64,000 nucleotides of DNA from Lachnospiraceae bacterium (lineage in GTDB: Bacteria; Bacillota; Clostridia; Lachnospirales; Lachnospiraceae). The position numbers were made by a program, and so were the translations under genes. Positions 43,685 through 51,064 of this stretch are shown here, piece by piece; within the stretch, counting starts at the first letter, position 1; the number at the start of each line of letters is the position of its first letter. The notes under the pieces are model-generated. The model saw only the letters and a list, made by a program, of their open reading frames with translations. It was not told the DNA's origin and ran no database searches. The DNA lies in contig JAGBEV010000031.1 in NCBI GenBank assembly GCA_017936785.1, positions 62,001 through 126,000 of the forward strand. Direction: 5' to 3'.

Positions 43685-43724
43685 AAGGCAGCATATCTGA
43701 TCATTTCAACCGATATGATGCCTT
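43685..43724 (-). terminator. Terminator of the cobamide locus
   Basis: AAGGCATCATATC pairs with GATATGCTGCCTT (12 of 13) on the minus strand and is followed by TTTTATTG. It lies downstream of cbiC and the gene remnant at 43746. Confidence 0.75.
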
Positions 43725-43745
43725 AAATATATAAATTTCATAATA

Positions 43746-44015
43746 CTATAACTGCTGGTAAAACCGTCTTTTACTTGAACATAGAGAATCCGGTGTTTCT
43801 TTCCATTCAAGTGCAATCAATTTAAAATTTGCCCAATCAAGAATGGCAGCATTGAAATCCGCAAGAGACATTTCCTTATAATCCGGGGTTTTCAAGGCAA
43901 GCAATGACTCATAATCTTCTTTTGTTCCATTGGGATTCTGCCGGGGCTCAGTGGAAATATAGCTGATATCTGTCTCGTTCTGTAGTTCTTCCAGGGTATG
44001 ACCTTCTATCTTCCC
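43746..44015 (-). pseudogene. C-terminal gene fragment downstream of cbiC
   Basis: An 89-codon frame without a start overlaps the last bases of cbiC and ends in TAG. The residues DISYISTEPRQNPNGTKEDY and LKTPDYKEMSLADFNAAILD read like a real protein. They recall the extracellular C-terminal part of M56 peptidase/anti-sigma proteins of Clostridia, an assignment from memory only. The only ATG (in YKEMSLADF) would give about 42 residues. A 5'-truncated remnant captured by the cobamide transcript is the simplest reading. Confidence 0.5.
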
Positions 44016-44647
44016 AGTTCGTACAGCAGGGCATTACAGACAGCTGCGGCAACGTTGCTGCCGCCCTTTCTGCCTCTTGCCACAATATAGGGACAAGCCG
44101 TCTCCATGATCAGTTCCTTTGCCTCCACCACATTGACAAAGCCCACCGGCACTCCGATAATTCCTTTGGGGCTGATCTTCTTTGCCTGTATCAATTGATA
44201 CAGCTCGATCAATGCCGTAGGCGCATTGCCGATGGCAAAAATAAGATCCCGGTCCAGCTCTGCCGCTTTATACATGCTGACAGCAGCCCTGGTCTGACCG
44301 GTTTCCTTTGCTTTTGCAGCCACATCCTCATCGCTCATAAAGCAGAATACTTCTCCGCCGTATTTTTGCAATACCTTTTTATTGATACCGGACTTTGCCA
44401 TCTGGGTATCCGTTACGATACACGCACCTTCTATAATCGCCCTGTGGAAATTTTCTACAGCTTTTTCAGAAAAACAAAGATTTTTCACATAATCAAAATC
44501 TGCTGTAGTATGAATGACACGCTTAATAATGGGCGCCTGATCCGGACTTAAAATGATATCGCCCAATTCTTTGGTGATGATCTCAAAGCTTTTTTCCTCG
44601 ATCTGTCCCGGGGGCAGGTCTTTGTATTTGATCTGTTCTAATGTCAT
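44006..44647 (-). CDS. cbiC: Cobalt-precorrin-8 methylmutase CbiC
   Basis: A 213-residue enzyme that moves the methyl group from C11 to C12 to give cobyrinate. Visible are the catalytic-histidine stretch IIKRVIHTTADFDYVKNLCF near residue 40, then ACIVTDTQMAKSGIN, AIGNAPTALIELYQL near 140 and GVPVGFVNVVEAKELI near 165. AGGGAG precedes the ATG. It is the last intact gene of the leftward cobamide locus, about 100 nt after cbiP. Confidence 0.95.
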   Translation of the reverse strand: MTLEQIKYKDLPPGQIEEKSFEIITKELGDIILSPDQAPIIKRVIHTTADFDYVKNLCFSEKAVENFHRAIIEGACIVTDTQMAKSGINKKVLQKYGGEVFCFMSDEDVAAKAKETGQTRAAVSMYKAAELDRDLIFAIGNAPTALIELYQLIQAKKISPKGIIGVPVGFVNVVEAKELIMETACPYIVARGRKGGSNVAAAVCNALLYELGR

Positions 44648-44748
44648 TTGAAACTTCTCCCTGCTTTATATACTTATTTTATATACCTGTTTCGCATATC
44701 CTGCTATCGTTTTTATTTCATTTTGCCGGACAGTCCCGCGGCATCCAG

Positions 44749-46245
44749 TTAGCACTTGCTAACTCCAATGATCCTGTAAATTTCCTTCATATCCATGCTT
44801 TCCCTTAAAGCATCTGCCAACCTGTCATACTGCTGCTCCTTATAAGCCCGGAAGGAAAGAATCTCTTTGTTATATTTTCCCAATCCGCACCGCTCATAAA
44901 GAAGTGACAAAAGCGCCTTCCTGAAATCCTCTTGGTCAAATATTCCATGAAAATATGTTCCTGCTACATTTCCTTTCATACATCCGTCAAAGCCATCATC
45001 CGTCTCAAGAAAATATTCCGGTTTCTCCTCATGATAAACTGTTTTTCCCATGTGGATCTCATAGCCCTTTACCTGCTTGTAGGACAAGGGGGCAAACGGA
45101 CCGGATAGTCCTATGGTTTTCCCTTCCCTGCATCTCTGGGTTTTTCCTTCTTCAAAATAAGTAGTGACCGGCAAAAGACCCAAGCCCCGGATTTCTCCGC
45201 CGCCTTCCACTCCTGCTTCATCCACGATCCGCCTTCCCAAAAGCTGAAAACCTCCGCAGATTCCGAAGATCAGCGTACCTTTCCCGGCATGACGCAGGAT
45301 CAATGCTTCCAGTCCGCTTTCCCTCAGCCACTTCATGTCTGCTACGGTATTCTTGCTGCCGGGCAGAATGATCATATGGGGATTTCCCAATTCAGAAGGC
45401 TTTTCCACATATCTGACAGATACCCCTTCGTCAATGGATAAGGCATGAAAATCCGTAAAGTTAGATATTTTCCGCAGTTTGATGACAGCTATATCCACTG
45501 CTGCCGTCACATTCCTTTTTTCCAGTTCCTTTGCAAGGGAATCCTCTTCTTCTATATCCACATCCAGGTAAGGCACGATGCCCAGGACTTTTTTTTTGCA
45601 CCGCTGCTCTAACATTTGAATTCCCGGCTCCAAAATTGCTGCGTCTCCCCGGAATTTATTGACAATCAAACCTTTGATCCGGCTGCGCTCATCCGCTTCC
45701 AACAGCTCTAAGGTTCCCAAAAGCTGGGCAAATACTCCTCCTCTGTCAATATCTCCCGCCAGAAGGACCGGTGCATCCACCATTTTGGCAAGTCCCATAT
45801 TGACGATATCGTTTTCCTTTAAGTTGATTTCCGCTGGACTTCCTGCCCCTTCGATCACCACAATGTCTGATTGTGCCGCCAGATTGTCATATGCCTCTTT
45901 GATCACAGGAATATAATCAGTTTTCTTTTTATAATAATCCATGGCGCACATATTGCCCTGAACCTTCCCCAGTACAATGACCTGGGAGCCCATATCTGAA
46001 GTGGGCTTTAATAAAACAGGGTTCATCCACACATGAGGCTTCTTTTTACACGCCTCCGCCTGAACCACCTGTGCCCTGCCCATTTCCAGACCGGCTTCCG
46101 TAATATAGGAATTCAATGCCATATTCTGGGATTTAAAGGGTGACACATTATATCCGTCCTGGGTAAAAAGCCTGCAAAGCCCTGCAGCGATCAGACTTTT
46201 TCCCGCATTGGACATAGTTCCCTGTATCATGATGGATTTTGCCAT
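44749..46245 (-). CDS. cbiP: Cobyric acid synthase CbiP
   Basis: A 498-residue glutamine-dependent amidase that amidates side chains b, d, e and g. The N-terminal ATP-binding motif is MIQGTMSNAGKSLIAAGLCR, VIEGAGSPAEINL lies near 125, and the class I-like glutaminase domain has LIFGICGGFQLLGRRI (catalytic Cys) near 330 with His in GTYFHGIFD near 430. ATG at 46245 follows AGGAGG by 7 nt and overlaps the cobD end by 19 nt. Confidence 0.96.
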   Translation of the reverse strand: MAKSIMIQGTMSNAGKSLIAAGLCRLFTQDGYNVSPFKSQNMALNSYITEAGLEMGRAQVVQAEACKKKPHVWMNPVLLKPTSDMGSQVIVLGKVQGNMCAMDYYKKKTDYIPVIKEAYDNLAAQSDIVVIEGAGSPAEINLKENDIVNMGLAKMVDAPVLLAGDIDRGGVFAQLLGTLELLEADERSRIKGLIVNKFRGDAAILEPGIQMLEQRCKKKVLGIVPYLDVDIEEEDSLAKELEKRNVTAAVDIAVIKLRKISNFTDFHALSIDEGVSVRYVEKPSELGNPHMIILPGSKNTVADMKWLRESGLEALILRHAGKGTLIFGICGGFQLLGRRIVDEAGVEGGGEIRGLGLLPVTTYFEEGKTQRCREGKTIGLSGPFAPLSYKQVKGYEIHMGKTVYHEEKPEYFLETDDGFDGCMKGNVAGTYFHGIFDQEDFRKALLSLLYERCGLGKYNKEILSFRAYKEQQYDRLADALRESMDMKEIYRIIGVSKC

Positions 46246-47363
46246 TGTGTTTCCTCCTGTATCTGCCTCATACATCTGATCAAGGCTTCATTTTCTTCAT
46301 GACAGCCAATGCCGATCCGGTAAAAGCCTTCTGACAGCCCTGCGAAATTACTGCAGTCCCGGATCAAAATCTTTTTCTTTAAAAGAAGTTCTCCCAGATC
46401 CTCTCTGCCGTAAAAGAAAATAAAATTAGCCCCGTGACCGTAAATGCGGTCCGCTCCCCATTTTGGCAGTTCCTTCAACAGATATTCCTTTTCTTCATCG
46501 ATCAGCTTTCTGGTCCTTTTCAGATAATCTTCATCTTCTAAAGCGGCAATCCCCGCCATCTGTGCCGGGATGGATGTATTCCAGGGCTGAAGTTTTTCCC
46601 TGATCGCCTCTGCCAAAGAAACATTGCTGCACAAAGCATAGCCCAACCGCAGCCCTGCCATGGCATAGATTTTCGTAAAAGCGCGAAGGATCACCAGATG
46701 TGGAAACCTTGCAAGCATCCCTTTCATGGTATATTGTCCTTCCTCTTCCATAAAGGGCAGAAAACATTCATCAAGGCAAAAATAAGTTTTTGTCTCCTCA
46801 CAACGTTCTGCTGTTTTTTCCAAAAGCTCCCGTTTTATGAAAGTGCCTGTAGGATTATTGGGGTTGCAGAGAAATAAAATGTCACAGTCATCGGTTATTT
46901 CTTTTAGAATTTCCTCTGACAAACGAAAGTCCTGATCTTCAAACAGCCGAAAATACTGTATTTTTCCGCCTGCGGCAAGAAGCGCCCTTTCATATTCCGC
47001 AAAAGAGGGAGCTGTTACCAGTCCTTTTTTTACATTTAAGGCATAGCAAATGGCGTAGATCAATTCTGCCGCTCCGTTGCCTAAGACTACCTGTTCCATA
47101 GAAAGATTTTCCTGACCGGCAATCTTTCGGCGCAGTTTTTCACCCTCTGTATCGGGATAAGCGCCTGATGACAAAATGCCTTCCCATGCGGCTTTTTTGC
47201 TTTCTTCCGGCATTCCCAAAGGGTTTACATTCACGGAAAAGTCCAATTCTGTTTCATTGCGGTAAATATCTCCGCCGTGTATGATCTCTTTCTGATGTAT
47301 CCTGTCCCTGCCACATATTTTTTCCCTGCAAAGCATCCTGTCATTTCTGTCTGTTTTTTCCAT
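46227..47363 (-). CDS. cobD: Threonine-phosphate decarboxylase CobD
   Basis: A PLP enzyme of about 378 residues that makes (R)-1-amino-2-propanol phosphate for the cobamide linker. Cues are IIHGGDIYRNETELDFSVNV near the start, VLGNGAAELIYAICYAL, CNPNNPTGTFIKRELLEK, the acidic DECFLPF, and the PLP-lysine in RAFTKIYAMAGLRLGY. Similarity to HisC-type aminotransferases is general, but position next to cbiP and cbiB fixes the role. The start is uncertain between adjacent ATGs at 47366 and 47363; GAGG suits the latter. Imperfect tandem repeats of an ATATGACGG-like unit lie just upstream. Confidence 0.9.
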   Translation of the reverse strand: MEKTDRNDRMLCREKICGRDRIHQKEIIHGGDIYRNETELDFSVNVNPLGMPEESKKAAWEGILSSGAYPDTEGEKLRRKIAGQENLSMEQVVLGNGAAELIYAICYALNVKKGLVTAPSFAEYERALLAAGGKIQYFRLFEDQDFRLSEEILKEITDDCDILFLCNPNNPTGTFIKRELLEKTAERCEETKTYFCLDECFLPFMEEEGQYTMKGMLARFPHLVILRAFTKIYAMAGLRLGYALCSNVSLAEAIREKLQPWNTSIPAQMAGIAALEDEDYLKRTRKLIDEEKEYLLKELPKWGADRIYGHGANFIFFYGREDLGELLLKKKILIRDCSNFAGLSEGFYRIGIGCHEENEALIRCMRQIQEETQWQNPS

Positions 47364-47510
47364 CATATCCTCATATATCACTTTTCTTCCGTCATATCCT
47401 TTGCTTTACTTTTTCCCGTCATATCCTTATATATTACTTTTTCTATTCCTTCAAAATCAGCTTTTACCGCCTGGCAAACCTTATGGTTTAGATCACTTAA
47501 AATGGCTGTT

Positions 47511-48500
47511 TCAAATGAAATAGTAAATGCAAAGCAGACTCCCTATGCCCAGAATCCATAAACCAATGCCTGTTCCAAACATCAGCTTATTGGCTCTTTT
47601 GATATCCTCCGGCTCTACATCCCTGTCATCATCTCCGATCACAGGCTTTTGATATTTCTTCCCAAAATACCAGGCGTCCCCGCCAAGCTGAATGTGCAGC
47701 GCTCCTGCACAGACCGCCTCGGTCTGCGCCGAATTGGGGCTTGCATGGTTGCCTCTGTCCCTTTTATAAATCCTGCAGCCGTTTCTCCCATCCATTCCCA
47801 AAATCCATGAGGCAGCGATCATCAGCCATGCTGAAATCCTTGCGGGAATGAAATTTGCCAGATCATCCAATTTAGCCGCTGCCCTTCCTAAATAAAGATA
47901 AGCGTCATTTTTATATCCCACCATGGAATCCATGGTGTTGACAGCTTTATAAAAAAAGCCTCCCGGTACGCCAAAGCAGATCATGAATAGCAAGGGGGCA
48001 ATAACGCCGTCGGAAGTGTTTTCCGCCACTGTCTCCACAGCCGCCTTTGTGATCCCCTTTTCATCCAGCCCTTCCGTGTCCCTTCCCACGATCATGGATA
48101 CTGCATATCTGGCACGCTCCAAATTTCCTGCTTTCAAGGCATCATATACCTTCATGCTTTCTTTATAAAGGGATTTTGCCGCAAGGAGCTGATAACACCA
48201 GAAGCATTCCAGCAGGATTCTCACATAAGGGTGTATCCGTTCTGCACCATATAAGATTAACAGGGGAATTCCTGTGGAAACCGCCAGTGTCATGATGACC
48301 AGCAAAATTCCGGCAAATATCTTTTTGCTCCGGTCACTTTCCCTTTCCGTGCCCAAATGAAAGCATTTGACCAGACTGTTTTTTAAAATATCAATGATTT
48401 TCCCGATCCCGCAGACCGGGTGCCACATCCATCGGGGATCTCCAAGAAGCAGATCCATCAAAAATCCCACAAAGATGACCAGACATCGTTCCTTCATCAT
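47511..48500 (-). CDS. cbiB: Adenosylcobinamide-phosphate synthase CbiB
   Basis: A 329-residue membrane enzyme that attaches aminopropanol phosphate to cobyric acid. The N-terminus has FLMDLLLGDPRWMWHPVCGIG, then spans near 65-85 and 200-220, KSLYKESMKVYDAL, IVGRDTEGLDEKGITKAAVE and TVAENTSDGVIAPLLF near 155-175, and GNHASPNSAQTEAVCAGAL near 255. The start cannot be moved downstream without losing the conserved LLGDP..HPV segment. It therefore overlaps the preceding cobC gene by 110 nt, an unusually long overlap. Confidence 0.95.
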   Translation of the reverse strand: MMKERCLVIFVGFLMDLLLGDPRWMWHPVCGIGKIIDILKNSLVKCFHLGTERESDRSKKIFAGILLVIMTLAVSTGIPLLILYGAERIHPYVRILLECFWCYQLLAAKSLYKESMKVYDALKAGNLERARYAVSMIVGRDTEGLDEKGITKAAVETVAENTSDGVIAPLLFMICFGVPGGFFYKAVNTMDSMVGYKNDAYLYLGRAAAKLDDLANFIPARISAWLMIAASWILGMDGRNGCRIYKRDRGNHASPNSAQTEAVCAGALHIQLGGDAWYFGKKYQKPVIGDDDRDVEPEDIKRANKLMFGTGIGLWILGIGSLLCIYYFI

Positions 48501-49029
48501 ACTCTATTATAAAACCTCTTCCGTTTTCAATCTGCCAATCATAGTAAGCCTTATGAGGAAGGATGATCCGGTCTAAAACCGCCATAATGGTTCCTCCATG
48601 GACTACCATAAAAATATCTTTGGCATTTTCCCTTTCCAGAGCTATCATTTCATCAAAGCCTTTAAGACAGCGGTTTTGGAATTCTATCCTGCTCTCCCCT
48701 TTTGGAAATCCGCTCTCTCCAAGGGTGTCCAGAAATTTTTGATAAGGAGGCAGATCCTTTAATTCCTCATAATTGCAATATTCATAGTCGCCAAAATCAC
48801 ATTCCCTATAGGCGGGAATTTCTATTTGCACAGCCTGGGAAAACAGAATCTCTGCAGTCTGTCTGCACCTTTTCATGGGACTGACATAGACCTTTTCCGC
48901 CAAAGGAACATCATATCCTTTCAATCGCTCCGCTGTTGACGGGAGCAATTCTTCATCTGTCCTTCCTACATATCTTCGTTCCAGATTTCCTTTTGTCTTT
49001 CCGTGTCTTATAAGCCAGATTTTTTTCAT
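48391..49029 (-). CDS. cobC: Histidine phosphatase, probable alpha-ribazole phosphatase CobC
   Basis: A 212-residue phosphoglycerate-mutase-like phosphatase expected to dephosphorylate alpha-ribazole 5'-phosphate or the cobamide phosphate. The catalytic His is in LIRHGKTKGN near residue 7, the second motif is YVSPMKRCRQTA near 50, and the acid and second His are in CDFGDYEY and FMVVHGGTIMAV near 140. The last ~35 residues overlap cbiB in another frame and look unlike the family, so the C-terminus may be an extension created by loss of an earlier stop. The gene overlaps the short cobU-like gene by 4 nt. Confidence 0.88.
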   Translation of the reverse strand: MKKIWLIRHGKTKGNLERRYVGRTDEELLPSTAERLKGYDVPLAEKVYVSPMKRCRQTAEILFSQAVQIEIPAYRECDFGDYEYCNYEELKDLPPYQKFLDTLGESGFPKGESRIEFQNRCLKGFDEMIALERENAKDIFMVVHGGTIMAVLDRIILPHKAYYDWQIENGRGFIIEYDEGTMSGHLCGIFDGSASWRSPMDVAPGLRDRENH

Positions 49030-49361
49030 TTGATCTTCTCTCCCAAACCGCAGATGACTCTGATAACCTGCTCTGCATGCTCTGCAAGATAACAGTTTAC
49101 CCTGCCGTTTTTCTCACGGTATTTCCGTTCAAAGGGGTCTATGGGTACGATTCCATAACCCATTTCATTGCTGACTATGATCAGTTTATGGGGATCGTAC
49201 TGTGTCAGCAAATTTTTTGCCTCTTCTAAAGGGTCTGAATTTTTTTGTAGTGCGGCTTTTACTTTCAGATGGAAATCATCTTCTATGTGCCAGCCTTCTT
49301 TTGCCAGTTTGCGGGCATACTGGGTTTTGCCTTGGGCAGTTCCGCCTATGATCAGAATCAT
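49026..49361 (-). CDS. Short CobU-like P-loop protein (111 aa)
   Basis: A P-loop protein of 111 residues, about two-thirds the length of CobU. Walker A is IIGGTAQGKTQYA near residue 5 and the Walker-B-like segment is KLIIVSNEMGYGIVPIDPFE near 60. It ends in CYLAEHAEQVIRVICGLGEKI like CobU. The histidine that CobU guanylylates, normally in the 'ER' region after the P-loop, is not evident. A full cobU lies 1 kb upstream, so this paralogue may only phosphorylate cobinamide, may be regulatory, or may be degenerate. AGGAG precedes the ATG, within 40 nt of the inverted-repeat element. Confidence 0.75.
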   Translation of the reverse strand: MILIIGGTAQGKTQYARKLAKEGWHIEDDFHLKVKAALQKNSDPLEEAKNLLTQYDPHKLIIVSNEMGYGIVPIDPFERKYREKNGRVNCYLAEHAEQVIRVICGLGEKIK

Positions 49362-49396
49362 AAAAAGGTCTCCTGTTTGTTATTAGTGTTTGGTGG

Positions 49397-49647
49397 GCAT
49401 CCGTGAGGGTGGAGCGGTTTGGTTTGTTTTTTAAGGCTGAGGGTTGAAAGGGATTTTTCTAACAGAATGCGGTAGGGTTTTGATTATTTGCGGGGCGCCG
49501 TCAATGCGGCATCCATGCCGCAGAGACGGCTAAAATTGCCATCCAGGCAATTTTCCCCTGGAATACCCGGGCATTCTGTAAGAAAAATTGCCCTTTCAAA
49601 CCCAAAGCCTTAAAAAACAAACCAAACCGCTCCACCCTCACGGATGC
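49397..49647. repeat. 251-bp inverted-repeat element inside the cobamide locus
   Basis: Perfect 41-bp arms at 49397-49437 and 49607-49647 enclose further paired blocks: the sequence around GGGTTGAAAGGG with its complement, and CAGAATGC with GCATTCTG. Two small hairpins sit at the tip (GCCGTC..GACGGC enclosing TGCGGCAT/ATGCCGCA, and AAAATTGCC/GGCAATTTT). The right arm supplies the last codons and the TGA of cobS. No obvious target duplication is seen. It looks like a non-autonomous palindromic element; no transposase is present. Confidence 0.88.
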
Positions 49648-50396
49648 GGCAATTTACTGGTTATCACTACAGATATGAGGATTGCCAGTTCGCAAATCTG
49701 TAGGAAAAATCCGGCTAAGTCTCCGGTTATGCCGCCGAATTCTTTATAGGACATGAGCCTGTAGTAGATAAAGGCGGCGGCTCCTGCTGCGAGGATGATA
49801 ATTCCATAGGGCAGGGACAGGTATAAAAGAATGCCTACATAGAGGATCAGCTCTGTTATGAGAATCCATTTTACTTTCCCTGGGGCGGCTGTGCTGAAGG
49901 CAGCTGCCATTCCGTCTTTTTTTGCCTTGGAAAAGACAGCAAGGGATAATGCGCTCAGGATTCTGGAAAAGGGGTGGCACATGGCAAGGAACAGGATGGT
50001 TTCGGCAGTGATCTCATTGCTGAAGGCAAAATAGGTCAGTATATAAACCATGCCAAAAATAATGGCAAATGCCCCCGTGTGAGGGTCTTTGAGTATTTCC
50101 AGTTTCTTTTCTTTGGAAGCGTATGAGCTTTTGGCATCAACGGTATCCAAAAATCCGTCCATGTGAATGCCGCCGTTTATGATCATGGGCAGAATGGTCA
50201 GAACAGCCGCTTTGGTAACCGGCTGAAATCCCAGTTTTTCCATGAGATAAAATATTCCCACTTCGCATACTCCGATGATGATGCCCACAATGGGAAAAAA
50301 GCATAAGATATAGCGCATGTCTTTTTCCTTCCATTCAAATCGGGGCATGGGAATTCTGGAATAGGTGGAAATTGCAATGATCATGGATTTTAACAT
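49638..50396 (-). CDS. cobS: Cobalamin-5'-phosphate synthase CobS
   Basis: A 252-residue polytopic membrane enzyme joining adenosyl-GDP-cobinamide to alpha-ribazole (phosphate). Signature residues are IINGGIHMDGFLDTVDA near 80 with the Mg2+-binding aspartates, then GAFAIIFGMVYIL near 110. Six or seven spans are predicted. It ends with SKLPHP and a stop codon, the final residues and stop coming from the inverted-repeat element. It overlaps cobU by 7 nt. Confidence 0.94.
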   Translation of the reverse strand: MLKSMIIAISTYSRIPMPRFEWKEKDMRYILCFFPIVGIIIGVCEVGIFYLMEKLGFQPVTKAAVLTILPMIINGGIHMDGFLDTVDAKSSYASKEKKLEILKDPHTGAFAIIFGMVYILTYFAFSNEITAETILFLAMCHPFSRILSALSLAVFSKAKKDGMAAAFSTAAPGKVKWILITELILYVGILLYLSLPYGIIILAAGAAAFIYYRLMSYKEFGGITGDLAGFFLQICELAILISVVITSKLPHP

Positions 50397-51064
50397 GGTA
50401 ATTCTCCTTTCCGGCAGACAGGAATGCCACAGACCACTTCCACAACGGCTTCTGCTTCTTTTGCAAGCAGGCAGTTGATTTCACCTAACAGACGGCAATA
50501 TTCGTAAGTACTGTCCTCTGTCATATCATTTCCTCCGGTTTCCGAGGTCTCCTCCTGATGGGAGATACTCTGGGATTTTTCAGAATAATTTCCATCAGAA
50601 AATACTTCATTTGTAATGATGATCAGGCTGTGCGCATTCTGCGCCAGATGTTTTATGGGAGCTATGATGGCTTCTTTTGCTTTTTCATGAAGTTCTATGC
50701 TGTTTCCTTTTATTTGTCCTTCCTCCATATACATTTCATTTGCCAGAAGATTAGACATACATTCCAGTAAAAATACATTCCCCTTTTCTATTGAATTTCT
50801 GCCGGATAAATTTCCACATTCATTCCCCATCACCTTAAGATGATGAAAACATTCCACAGTCTGAAAGCCTTTTCCGTCCCGCATCCTTCTGTGTCTTTCA
50901 ATTCTTTTTCTGCTTTCCTCATCATAGGGATACATGGTTGCCACATAATATAACCCTGATTTTTCCTTATGGGTTTTCCGCGCTTTCTTATATTGTTCTG
51001 TGGCAAGTTTTTCTCCATAGGCGGATTTTCCGCTGCCGCTGCCTCCCGTTATCAGATAGATCAT
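50390..51064 (-). CDS. cobU: Bifunctional adenosylcobinamide kinase / guanylyltransferase CobU
   Basis: A 224-residue P-loop enzyme making adenosyl-GDP-cobinamide. Walker A is ITGGSGSGKSAYGEKL near residue 5, followed by YYVATMYPYDEESRKRIERH (with RHR near residue 60, where CobU carries the guanylylated His), VFLLECMSNLLANEM near 100 and LIIITNEVFSDG near 150. A short insert near 160-185 (SQSISHQEETSETGG) is unusual. It overlaps the cbiA-cobT fusion by 4 nt and cobS by 7 nt, so translation is coupled. Confidence 0.93.
   Translation of the reverse strand: MIYLITGGSGSGKSAYGEKLATEQYKKARKTHKEKSGLYYVATMYPYDEESRKRIERHRRMRDGKGFQTVECFHHLKVMGNECGNLSGRNSIEKGNVFLLECMSNLLANEMYMEEGQIKGNSIELHEKAKEAIIAPIKHLAQNAHSLIIITNEVFSDGNYSEKSQSISHQEETSETGGNDMTEDSTYEYCRLLGEINCLLAKEAEAVVEVVCGIPVCRKGELPC

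Noticed and set aside
47382-47510. Short frame between cbiB and cobD (about 45 codons, ending MTEEK)
   Set aside because: It has no good start or binding site and consists partly of imperfect repeats of an ATATGACGG-like unit; treated as spacer.
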